From Ornithinimicrobium humiphilum (GTDB lineage Bacteria; Actinomycetota; Actinomycetes; Actinomycetales; Dermatophilaceae), in contig NZ_VFPU01000005.1 in NCBI RefSeq assembly GCF_006716885.1, positions 1 through 9,365 of the forward strand: DNA of 9,365 bases, read 5' to 3'. Shown here one piece after another: positions 1-5,973 of this stretch; within the stretch, counting starts at the first letter, position 1; each line of letters opens with the position of its first letter. Below the pieces are notes generated by a model, which did no database searches, had not been told where the DNA came from, and saw nothing but the letters and a program-made list of their open reading frames with translations. The position numbers and the translations under genes were made by a program.

Positions 1-222
1 GAGCTCGTCACCGCGGCCTTCGAGCTGGGGGTGCGGCGGGTCGAGGCCGGCTGCTTCGCCGAGAACGCCGGCAGCCGGCGCGTCATGGAGAAGGTCGGCC
101 TGCGGCAGGAGGGCTACTACGTCCGCGAGTCGCTGCACCGCGACGGCACCTGGCGCGACGGCATGAGCTTCGGCCTGCTGGCCGACGAGTGGGACCTGGA
201 GGCGCGGCGTCCCCGGGGCTAA
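1..222 (+). CDS. GNAT family N-acetyltransferase, RimJ/RimL-like (3' end only)
   Basis: The reading frame is open from the first base of the window and ends at TAA (220-222), so only the last 73 codons of the gene are visible. The tail is typical of RimJ/RimL-type GNAT acetyltransferases, which move an acetyl group from acetyl-CoA to an amino group. It contains the ENAGSRRVMEKVGLRQEG segment, the family's conserved 'N..S..v.eK.GF..EG' signature in the C-terminal half of the fold. A Tyr-Tyr-Val-Arg-Glu strand and a terminal strand around GMSFGLLADEW follow. The acetyl-CoA pyrophosphate loop (motif A) lies left of the window. The next gene is another GNAT only 9 nt downstream, but the two are different subfamilies, so tandem duplication is not supported. 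The substrate cannot be told; small molecules and ribosomal-protein N-termini are both possible. Confidence 0.85.
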   Translation, partial: ELVTAAFELGVRRVEAGCFAENAGSRRVMEKVGLRQEGYYVRESLHRDGTWRDGMSFGLLADEWDLEARRPRG

Positions 223-225
223 CGT
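220..225 (+). promoter_or_regulatory. Putative -10 hexamer of a leaderless promoter for the GNAT gene at 232
   Basis: TAACGT fits the actinobacterial -10 pattern TANNNT and is followed by exactly six bases and then ATG at 232. This would put the transcript's first base at the start codon. The hexamer shares its TAA with the stop codon of the upstream gene. No Shine-Dalgarno sequence is seen before ATG 232. The -35 region is weak. Confidence 0.45.
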
Positions 226-231
226 GCCGCC

Positions 232-810
232 ATGGGGATCGTGGTCCACCCGGCGACGGCCGACCGCTTCGAGGACCTGGCGGTGATGCTCGGGCCGAGG
301 AGCCCGAACGCGTCCGTCTGCTGGTGCCTCAGCCACCGGCTCGACAGCCGCACCAACCGCTCGCTCGTCGGGCCGGCCCGGGGGGAGTACGTCCGCGAGC
401 TCACGCGGCGCCCGGTCGCCCCCGGGGTGCTGGGCTACGACGACGACCTGGTCGTCGGGTGGGCCGCGGTCGCTCCGAGGTCCGAGCTGCCCTTCGCCCG
501 GTCGCGGACGATCCCGCACGTCGACGACCAGCCCGTCTGGTCGATCTGGTGCCTGCGGGTCCGGCCCGGCCACCGCGGTCGCGGGCACGCGCTGCCGCTG
601 CTGGAGGGCGCGGTCGCCTACGCCGCGTCGCTGGGCGCCCCGGCCGTCGAGGGCTATCCGGTCGACAACCGCGGGGCGAAGGTCGACCTGACGATGGCCT
701 ACGTCGGCACCCGGGCGCTCTTCGAGCGCGCCGGCTTCGAGCTGGCCGCGCCGACCACCGGCGTGTCCGGCGGCTTCCCCCGGGTCGTCATGCGACGGCC
801 GCTGACCTGA
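232..810 (+). CDS. GNAT family N-acetyltransferase, 192 aa
   Basis: This is a complete protein with the GNAT fold, predicted to acetylate an unidentified amine substrate using acetyl-CoA in the cytoplasm. Residues 103-130 hold beta-4 and motif A: WSIWCLRVRPGHRGRGHA has the R-x-x-G-x-G/A type pyrophosphate-binding loop (R115, G116, G118) and leads into helix alpha-3. Residues 157-170 (YVGTRALFERAGFE) are the C-terminal motif in which a tyrosine and 'lFer.GF' are typical. A Cys-Trp-Cys near residue 30 occurs in a subset of GNAT proteins with a short N-terminal extension. ATG 232 is chosen because a TAACGT -10-like hexamer lies six bases before it and the upstream gene stops at 222. The oxidoreductase gene begins 16 nt after this stop. 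No substrate can be inferred from the neighbours. Confidence 0.88.
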   Translation: MGIVVHPATADRFEDLAVMLGPRSPNASVCWCLSHRLDSRTNRSLVGPARGEYVRELTRRPVAPGVLGYDDDLVVGWAAVAPRSELPFARSRTIPHVDDQPVWSIWCLRVRPGHRGRGHALPLLEGAVAYAASLGAPAVEGYPVDNRGAKVDLTMAYVGTRALFERAGFELAAPTTGVSGGFPRVVMRRPLT

Positions 811-812
811 CC

Positions 813-818
813 TACCGT
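813..818 (+). promoter_or_regulatory. Putative -10 hexamer before the LLM oxidoreductase gene
   Basis: TACCGT matches TANNNT and lies eight bases before ATG 827, a spacing that would allow a leaderless or nearly leaderless transcript. A GAGG at 820-823 could instead act as a ribosome-binding site, but it is only three bases from the start codon, closer than usual. No convincing -35 box is seen, so co-transcription with the upstream acetyltransferase is also possible. Confidence 0.35.
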
Positions 819-826
819 CGAGGACG

Positions 827-1825
827 ATGCTCCCCGACCCAGCCCCGCCCGGCGACCGGCTGCCGGTGCCGGTCTCCCTGCTCGACCGGTCCCGCACCCG
901 CGAGGGGGAGGACCCGGGAGCCGCGCTGCGGCATACCGTCGAGCGGGCGCGACGCGCCGAGTCCCTGGGGCTGCACCGCTTCTGGGTGGCCGAGCACCAC
1001 GCCGTGCCCGGCATCGCCAGCGGGAGCCCACCGGTGCTCATGGCCGAGGTGGCGGCGGCGACGTCACGGATCCGGGTCGGGTCGGGCGGGATCATGCTGC
1101 CCAACCACCGGCCCCTGGTGGTCGCCGAGCAGGTGCGGATGCTCGAGGCCCTCCACCCCGGGCGGATCGACGTGGGGATCGGGCGCTCGCTGGGGTTCAC
1201 CGCGCCGGTGCGCCGGGCGCTGGGGGTCGAGCGCTATCCCGTCGAGACCTTCGCCGAGGACCTCGGCCTCCTGCTCGCCCACCTCGACGACCAGGGCCCG
1301 GTGACCGCGATGCCCAGGGGTGTGCCGCGTCCGCCGGTCCTCGTGCTCGCGACCGGGTCCGGGCTGGGCGTCGCCGCCCGTCTGGGCCTGCCCGTCGTCG
1401 TGGGCGGCCCGGTGCTCCACGGCGACCTCGCGCCGCTGGAGGCCTACCGCGCCCAGTTCCGGCCGAGCCCGCAGTGCCCCGAGCCGCGGGTCGTCATCAG
1501 CCTGGATGTGATGATCGCCGGCACGGCCGGGCGGGCGCGGGAGCTGCTGCTGCCCGAGGCCTGGGCGATGGCCGAGTCGCGCGCGACCGGAGCGTTCCCG
1601 CCGCTGCGGCCGGACCCGCCGCAGCGGCTGACGCCCAAGCAGGAGGAGCTGGTCGAGCAGCAGGTGGCGATGGCCGTCTCCGGCACGGCCTCGCAGGTCC
1701 TCGTGGAGCTGACGGACCTGGTGCGCCGCACCGGGGCGACGGAGGTGCTGGCGTCCACGTCGACCTTCGACCGGGACGAGCTCGCCGCCGCCGACGAGGC
1801 GCTCGCCGCCCTCGCCCCAGGGTGA
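827..1825 (+). CDS. LLM class flavin-dependent oxidoreductase, MsnO8/luciferase-like, 332 aa
   Basis: This is a predicted luciferase-like monooxygenase with a TIM barrel that uses reduced flavin (FMN or F420). The N-terminal PVPVSLLDRS strand (residues 13-21) is the typical 'lsvLD.s' opening of the MsnO8 subgroup. FWVAEHHAVPGIASGSP (52-68) carries the conserved H-H-x4-ia-s-s-p segment. ATSRIRVGSGGIMLPNHRPL (78-97) and LEALHPGRIDVGIGRS (106-121) are the hallmark barrel strands near the flavin site. PGRIDVGIGR is nearly invariant in the family. The length of about 330 residues is normal and the frame is intact. The gene follows a GNAT gene by 16 nt and is followed by a promoter region for a different unit. 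The substrate is unknown: members act on alkanals, sulfonates, antibiotics or F420-linked substrates. The start is the first ATG of the frame. Confidence 0.9.
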   Translation: MLPDPAPPGDRLPVPVSLLDRSRTREGEDPGAALRHTVERARRAESLGLHRFWVAEHHAVPGIASGSPPVLMAEVAAATSRIRVGSGGIMLPNHRPLVVAEQVRMLEALHPGRIDVGIGRSLGFTAPVRRALGVERYPVETFAEDLGLLLAHLDDQGPVTAMPRGVPRPPVLVLATGSGLGVAARLGLPVVVGGPVLHGDLAPLEAYRAQFRPSPQCPEPRVVISLDVMIAGTAGRARELLLPEAWAMAESRATGAFPPLRPDPPQRLTPKQEELVEQQVAMAVSGTASQVLVELTDLVRRTGATEVLASTSTFDRDELAAADEALAALAPG

Positions 1826-1865
1826 TCTCCGTCACCTTCGCGTCTGAAGTGTTTCAGGAGCGTGA

Positions 1866-1887
1866 CATCCAGGCTGCATTCAGGTCT
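1866..1887 (+). promoter_or_regulatory. Tandem 11-bp direct repeat, possible response-regulator binding site
   Basis: CATCCAGGCTG (1866-1876) is followed directly by CATTCAGGTCT (1877-1887), sharing CATYCAGG in the same register. Two half-sites 11 bp apart are the usual layout for OmpR/PhoB-family response regulators. The pair lies 17 bp upstream of a TTGACG -35-like hexamer, a position suited to an activator. This rests on spacing and partial identity only; no regulator is encoded nearby. Confidence 0.3.
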
Positions 1888-1904
1888 CGGAGTGGTTGTG
1901 CCGC

Positions 1905-1934
1905 TTGACGTCCCGTCCGGTGTTCCGTCACGCT
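1905..1934 (+). promoter_or_regulatory. Putative sigma-70-type promoter of the LVIVD-protein unit
   Basis: TTGACG at 1905-1910 is the best -35 match in the gap. Eighteen bases later CACGCT (1929-1934) is a modest -10 candidate. A start near 1941 would give a leader of about 50 nt containing a stem-loop and an AGGA ribosome-binding site. The -35 is convincing; the -10 is weak. Confidence 0.35.
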
Positions 1935-1940
1935 GCACAC

Positions 1941-1960
1941 GGCCCCGCCCCCACGGGGCC
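1941..1960 (+). other. Stem-loop in the 5' leader of the LVIVD gene
   Basis: GGCCCCG (1941-1947) pairs perfectly with CGGGGCC (1954-1960) around a six-base loop. No T-run follows, so it is not a classic terminator. It sits about 14 nt before the AAAGGA ribosome-binding site and may protect the mRNA 5' end or tune translation. Its function is inferred from position only. Confidence 0.4.
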
Positions 1961-1992
1961 ATCACCCCTGTGTGAAAGGACGACGACGTCTC

Positions 1993-3489
1993 ATGCGTAG
2001 AAACCCCAGCCGTCGCGGGAAGACCCTGCGGCGGAGCCTGATCACGATGGCAGCAACCTTCGGCCTGGCGATGTCGCCGGTCGTGGCTGTCGCGTGCACC
2101 GACCACTACAAGGAAGAGATGGCCATGGCGGCCGCCCGCCAGGCCGCCAACGCCAGCGGCGCCAAGGTCAAGGCCGCCAAGGCCGACAACGGCAAGAGCA
2201 ACGGCAAGGGCAACGGCAAGGGCAACGGCCACGGCAACGCCACCCCCGGCGCGAGCACCCTGGTCACCACCCCGCCCACCGGTGCCTCGAAGAACGTCGA
2301 GTTCATCGGGCAGCTGCCCGAGGCCGTGGGCGCCACCGCCATCAACTTCATCGACTACCCGGGCAAGCAGAAGGTCATGTTCGTGACCGGCCGCTTCGGT
2401 CTGAAGTCCTACGACGTCAGCGACCCGGAGCACCCGCTCCCGCTCGACTCCATCGACATGCCGGGCTTCTGGCAGAACGAGGACATGGACGTCGACCCCA
2501 AGCGCAAGCTGGTGTTCATGGCCCGCGACCCGCGCGCCTTCGGCCAGAACCAGGCCACCGGCGAGTCCGGCGTCTACATCGTCGACGCCAACAAGCCGCA
2601 CGACCTCAAGGTCCTCAGCTACACCGAGGTCCCGGCCGGTCACACCACGACCTGCATCAACGACTGTGAGTTCCTCTGGTCCGGCGGCCCCCGCCCGGCC
2701 GACTGGCAGCCGTCCGACTGGGCCGGCCGCCCGATCTTCGCCGTCGACATCCGCAACGCCAAGAAGCCGAAGGTCTACGGCCAGCCGCTCGACCTGGGCC
2801 GCAACGACGGCGTGACCGACTACGCCCACGACGTCCAGATCGACGAGGCCGGCGTGGCCTGGGTCTCGGGTGCCGGCGGCATCCGTGGCTACTGGACCAA
2901 GGGTCGTCACTGGGACCCGGTGGCCAACAAGTACCGCGTCGCCTCCGCGACCGACCCGGTCCCCTACGCGGGCGGCAAGTTCTACCAGTCCAACCAGCAG
3001 ACCTGGGGCGGCTCGCTCGCGCACAACATGGCGCGTCCGCTCGAGGCGCTGGGTGACTACGACGCCGGCCAGGTCGCCCTGGTCACGATCGAGAACTTCA
3101 CCAGCTCCTGCGCGACCGACGGTCGTCTGCTCATCGTCGACCTCGCCGACAGCGAGAACGGCCAGGCCTGGTCCTCCACCGAGGCCAACCCCTACCGCCT
3201 GCCGACCATCGCCGAGTGGACGCCGGACGGCAAGCCGGGCAGCCTGCCCGGCGCCGGCTGCTCCGCGCACTACTTCCAGTACCGCGACGGCGTGCTCGCC
3301 CAGTCCTTCTACGGCCAGGGCACGCACTTCATCGACGTGAGCGACCCGGAGAACCCGACGCAGATCGCCTACTACCGGGCCGACGGCGGCTCCCACTGGG
3401 CGCCGTACTGGGTCGGTGACGTCATGTACATCGCCGACGGCTCGCGCGGCGTGGACATCATCCGTCCGACCTACGCCACGAACGGCTGA
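1993..3489 (+). CDS. Secreted LVIVD repeat-containing beta-propeller protein, 498 aa
   Basis: This is a predicted exported protein built from LVIVD-type repeats, thought to form a beta-propeller; no enzyme activity is established for the family. The N-terminus is an export signal: arginine pairs at residues 2-3, 7-8 and 13-14 (RRSLI is Tat-like), a hydrophobic stretch 16-34, then AVAC at 32-35. Residues 57-84 are a Lys/Asn/Gly linker of repeated NGKG units. The folded part runs from about 100 to the end, with blade strands such as VTGRFGLKSYDVSDPEHP (131-148), GTHFIDVSDPENP (443-455) and MYIADGSRGVDIIRP (478-492). Histidines recur in exposed loops (GHTTT 216, AHDV 278, CSAHYF 423, SHWAPYW 467), and cysteines at 221, 225, 373 and 423 could form disulfides. 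ATG 1993 is preferred to the in-frame GTG 1972 because AAAGGA (1975-1980) lies between them. It appears to head a two-gene unit with the His-rich lipoprotein. Confidence 0.85.
   Translation: MRRNPSRRGKTLRRSLITMAATFGLAMSPVVAVACTDHYKEEMAMAAARQAANASGAKVKAAKADNGKSNGKGNGKGNGHGNATPGASTLVTTPPTGASKNVEFIGQLPEAVGATAINFIDYPGKQKVMFVTGRFGLKSYDVSDPEHPLPLDSIDMPGFWQNEDMDVDPKRKLVFMARDPRAFGQNQATGESGVYIVDANKPHDLKVLSYTEVPAGHTTTCINDCEFLWSGGPRPADWQPSDWAGRPIFAVDIRNAKKPKVYGQPLDLGRNDGVTDYAHDVQIDEAGVAWVSGAGGIRGYWTKGRHWDPVANKYRVASATDPVPYAGGKFYQSNQQTWGGSLAHNMARPLEALGDYDAGQVALVTIENFTSSCATDGRLLIVDLADSENGQAWSSTEANPYRLPTIAEWTPDGKPGSLPGAGCSAHYFQYRDGVLAQSFYGQGTHFIDVSDPENPTQIAYYRADGGSHWAPYWVGDVMYIADGSRGVDIIRPTYATNG
2188..2235 (+). 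repeat. Four tandem 12-bp in-frame repeats encoding the NGKG linker
   Basis: Units AACGGCAAGAGC, AACGGCAAGGGC (twice) and AACGGCCACGGC follow one another at 2188, 2200, 2212 and 2224. They encode Asn-Gly-Lys-Ser, two Asn-Gly-Lys-Gly and Asn-Gly-His-Gly. The encoded segment is a basic, flexible spacer between the membrane-proximal N-terminus and the propeller. Confidence 0.85.
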
Positions 3490-3492
3490 TCG

Positions 3493-4200
3493 GTGACCCG
3501 AGCCGAGAAGCCCCTGCGGGCGTCGGCCCGGGTCGTCAGCCTCCTGCTCGCGGTGGGGGTGTCGGTGTCAGCGTGCACCGGCGCCCCCACCGGGGCGGGT
3601 TCCGACCCCGGTCAGCAGACCGCGTCCGGCACGGCCGCCCCGGCGGCCACGGGGGAGGAGCACGCTGACGACCACGGCGAGCACGCCGACGAGCACGCCG
3701 ACGAGACCGGCGGTGACGACCACGCCCACCACGACGAGGACGTGGAGACCGCCGCCCCCACGACCGGTCCGCCCCGGCCCGCCGATCCCGATCTCGAGTG
3801 CGGGACGACGGTGCTGGACGACCTGGAGCAGGTGACCCGCTACTGCGACGAGGGCAGCGCCCGCTTCGTCGTGGCCGACGACAAGGACACCACGGTCGAG
3901 GGGGCCACCTGCGAGGACCGGGGCGCGTTCTTCCTGGCGCACTTCGGCACCAACTACTCCGACGACTTCAACTCCCGGGGGGACTACCTGGGGCTGGCGC
4001 TGGAGGAGATGCCAGAGACCTCCGGCACGGCGCCCATCTACGCTCTCGAGCTGACGCTCGACGGCTACAAGACGCCGCTCGGCGGCGCCGACGTCGAGGT
4101 GTCCCGCTCGGGCGGCACCGTCGACCTCACCCTGACCGGTGAGCTGGCCGACGGCCGCGACCTGCTCGTCGAGGCGACCTGCGAGGTCTCCGCGGACTGA
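3493..4200 (+). CDS. Lipoprotein with histidine-rich segment, 235 aa, function unknown
   Basis: This is a predicted surface lipoprotein; I do not recognise the folded domain. A lipoprotein signal spans residues 1-28: basic N-terminus, hydrophobic LLLAVGVSV, lipobox Val-Ser-Ala-Cys with lipidated Cys28. A Ser/Thr/Gly/Ala-rich tether follows. Residues 55-85 are acidic and histidine-rich, with seven His (57, 61, 64, 68, 77, 79, 80) among Asp and Glu, a composition seen in zinc-, nickel- or copper-binding surface proteins. The C-terminal domain (about 98-235) has four Cys (103, 118, 140, 230), enough for two disulfides, and ends in beta-strand-like segments (YALELTLDGYKTPLGGADVEVSRS; TVDLTLTG). 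GTG 3493 lies three bases after the upstream stop with no strong Shine-Dalgarno, suggesting translational coupling to the LVIVD gene. Metal binding is inferred from composition; no catalytic motif is seen. Confidence 0.8.
   Translation: MTRAEKPLRASARVVSLLLAVGVSVSACTGAPTGAGSDPGQQTASGTAAPAATGEEHADDHGEHADEHADETGGDDHAHHDEDVETAAPTTGPPRPADPDLECGTTVLDDLEQVTRYCDEGSARFVVADDKDTTVEGATCEDRGAFFLAHFGTNYSDDFNSRGDYLGLALEEMPETSGTAPIYALELTLDGYKTPLGGADVEVSRSGGTVDLTLTGELADGRDLLVEATCEVSAD
3658..3702 (+). repeat. 12-bp in-frame tandem repeats encoding Glu-His-Ala-Asp
   Basis: GAGCACGCCGAC occurs twice head to tail (3679-3690, 3691-3702). A near copy, GAGCACGCTGAC, is at 3658-3669, separated by GACCACGGC. The units encode EHAD, EHAD and EHAD with DHG between, producing the histidine-rich segment. 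Growth by slipped-strand duplication is the simple explanation. Confidence 0.8.
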
Positions 4201-4204
4201 CCCG

Positions 4205-4250
4205 TGTCGGCGTGGTGGCTCAGCGCCACTCCACGGCCACCACGCTGACG
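4205..4250. terminator. Long stem-loop between convergent genes, likely bidirectional terminator
   Basis: CGTGGTGGC (4211-4219) pairs perfectly with GCCACCACG (4236-4244). Pairing extends outward to 4205/4250 with two G-T pairs, giving a stem of about 15 bp with a 16-nt loop. The lipoprotein gene ends at 4200 and the cyclase gene, on the other strand, ends at 4220. The stem therefore covers the cyclase stop codon. There is no T-run, as is common for actinobacterial terminators. The G-T pairs become mismatches on the minus-strand RNA, so it should fold better on the lipoprotein side. Confidence 0.5.
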
Positions 4251-5888
4251 GGGTCGGCGAAGCCCTTGAGATCCACCTCCCGCGGGTCGGACAGCTCGAA
4301 GACGCCGGTGACCCCGTCGAGGGTCTCGGCGCTGACGAGGATCTCGCCCGCCCTGGCCGCTGCGCCGACCCGCGCGGCCATGTGCACGCCCTGCCCTCCG
4401 TAGTCGGCCTCGTCGCCCTCGGGGTGGAAGGCCCCTCCGGTGTGCACGCCGATCCGGACGTCCGGGGCGAAGACCTCCTCGTGCAGGGCACGTTGCACGG
4501 CGACGGCGGCCTGCAGGGCGGCGCGGGGGTGCTCGAAGGCCGCGAAGAAGCCGTCACCGGTCTGCTTGATCACCTCGCCGCCGGCATCGGTGAGCGCGGT
4601 GCGCAGGAGCTCGTCGTGACGGGCCAGCAGCCGGCGCCACTTCTCGTCCCCGAGGCTCTCCAGCAGGCGGGTCGAGCCCACGATGTCGCTGAAGAGGAAC
4701 GTGCGCCGTGTGCCGAGACGACCGAGCAGCTCGCGGGCGCGCTCGGCGTCGAGAGCCGCGCCGAGCCGTTCGAAGGTGGCCAGCGCCGCCTCGAGCTCGG
4801 TGCTCGCGCCGTCCTCGTCACCCTGCCGTCGGTAGGCGAGGCCCAGGTGCAGCCGGGCCTGCGCCACCTCGTAGGGCGCGCCCACCGCGAGCCACGCCTC
4901 GCGAGCACGCCGGAGCTCACGCGCCGCGGTGTCCAGGTCCTCCTCGTGCAGGGCGATGCGCCCGGCGACCATGGCCAGTGCCGCGTCGAAGGCGGGGGCG
5001 ATCCGGTTGGCGATCCTGTATGACGTGACCGTCGCCTCGATCTCGTCCCGCGCCGCGCGGGCGGTCCGCACGTCACCGGCGGCGAGGGCGATCTCGACCT
5101 GGGCGGGCAGCAGCTGCATCCGCACCAGCGGGGCGGTGGTGGCCTCCAGCGACCGGCGCACCGCGGCGGCCGCGGCGTCCACCTTGCCCTCGGCGAGACG
5201 CAGCAGGGCCAGCCCGGGCTGGGGGTCGCGCCCCAGGTCGTCGGCCCGGCGGTAGGTCTCGACGGCGGCCGCGAAGGCGCCGCGGACCCGACGGATCTCG
5301 GCGACCTCGTAGAGGCCGTTGCCGGTCACCCAGTAGTTGAAGTCGTGCAGCTCGTCGCAGGCCGTGAGGGCCTGCGCCTCAGCCGCCTCGAGGTTGCCGC
5401 CGAGCCGCATCACCTGGGCCCGGTGGATGCGGCAGGCCCCCGGGAAGCCGCTCACGTCGAGCCGGTCGCAGAACCTGTTGGCGACGTCGGTCCACTCCGC
5501 CGCCCGGCGCAGGTCGCCGACCTCCTGGCAGGAGGTCGGCGTGCTCGCGGCCTTCCGGCTCCGCCGCGAGGAGGCGCTCGGCCCGGGCCAGCCACCCCTG
5601 GGCCACGGCGAAGGCGCCCCGGCCCACGTGGTCCCAGGAGAGCGAGGCGGCGAGGCGTGCGGCCGAGGCGGGATCTGCGGCCTCCTGGTAGGCGGCGACG
5701 GCGCGCTCCCGCAGTTCGATGGCCTCGTCGGCGCGGCAGGACCACCAGGCCGCCTCGGCGAAGGTCTCGAGATCCTCGGGCGGCAGCGTCCCGGGATCGG
5801 TCCCGGTGTAGAGGGCGTAGGCCTCCCTCCAGTGACCAAGCGCAGCTGCCTGGCGGCCGGCGGACGGACTCGCGACGGTGGAGGACAT
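4220..5888 (-). pseudogene. TPR-containing adenylate/guanylate cyclase-domain protein, frameshifted
   Basis: Two reading frames on the minus strand encode one protein. The first, from ATG 5888 (AGGGA ribosome-binding site nine bases upstream), gives a TPR-like N-terminus beginning MSSTVASPSAGRQAAALGHW; its recognisable match ends near 5530 after EHADLL. The second, offset by +1, resumes at CQEVGDLRRAAEWTD and runs to TGA at 4220-4222. It contains further TPR-like helices and a C-terminal class III nucleotidyl cyclase domain. That domain shows FLFSDIVGSTRLLE (first metal Asp, codon 4685-4687), IKQTGDGFFAAF (second metal Asp, 4553-4555), RIGVHTG and GQGVHMAARV. The Lys before GDG fits ATP rather than GTP. 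The usual transition-state Asn is His here (4382-4384). From memory of relatives, some 80-90 residues of TPR are also missing at the junction, which lies in a perfect 27-nt inverted repeat. It is either a pseudogene or an assembly/sequencing error. Such proteins are usually cytoplasmic regulators. Confidence 0.8.
5515..5541. repeat. Perfect inverted repeat (13-bp arms, 1-nt centre) at the cyclase frameshift
   Basis: CGCCGACCTCCTG (5515-5527) and CAGGAGGTCGGCG (5529-5541) are exact reverse complements around a single G at 5528. Pairing stops at 5514/5542. The last recognisable codons of the first cyclase fragment and the first of the second fragment are the two arms themselves, so the break and the repeat coincide to the base. 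Confidence 0.95.
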
Positions 5889-5915
5889 GACCCGGGTTCC
5901 CTACCGGCTCATCGT

Positions 5916-5948
5916 GGCACCGGGGTCGGTGCCGCACAAGGGTGCGGC
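5916..5948 (-). terminator. Two overlapping hairpins between methyltransferase and cyclase genes
   Basis: Both hairpins lie in the 85-nt gap after the methyltransferase stop (5974). In plus-strand terms GGCACCG (5916-5922) pairs with CGGTGCC (5927-5933), and GCCGCAC (5931-5937) pairs with GTGCGGC (5942-5948). Each has a 7-bp perfect stem and a 4-nt loop. They share bases 5931-5933, so they cannot both form fully. Position suggests a terminator for the methyltransferase transcript; no T-run is present. Confidence 0.45.
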
Positions 5949-5973
5949 GGGAGGTCCGTGCAGGGGGAGGTGG

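Noticed and set aside
1..810. The two neighbouring GNAT genes as a recent tandem duplication
   Set aside because: Their C-terminal motifs differ clearly (ENAGSRRVMEKVGLRQEG against YVGTRALFERAGFE) and no shared nucleotide stretch is seen.
189..1304. A 371-codon plus-strand open frame across the GNAT and oxidoreductase genes
   Set aside because: Its translation is arginine- and proline-rich low complexity with no motif, while the two genes in other frames have strong family signatures.
1821..1857. Two short hairpins after the oxidoreductase stop: GGTGA-N6-TCACC (1821-1836) and CTGAA-N4-TTCAG (1844-1857)
   Set aside because: Stems of 5 bp without a T-run are too weak to call a terminator; the second is mentioned only as a possible protein-binding dyad.
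1972..1992. GTG at 1972 as start of the LVIVD protein
   Set aside because: The AAAGGA ribosome-binding site overlaps the codons just after this GTG and is placed to serve ATG 1993 instead. The extension adds only seven residues before the arginine-rich signal start.
1444..3396. A 650-codon open frame on the minus strand opposite the LVIVD gene
   Set aside because: It is rich in Val, Ala, Gly and Leu with runs such as AVALAVAL created by the complement of the NGKG repeats. It shows no domain, overlaps two clear genes and is explained by codon bias of the plus-strand gene.
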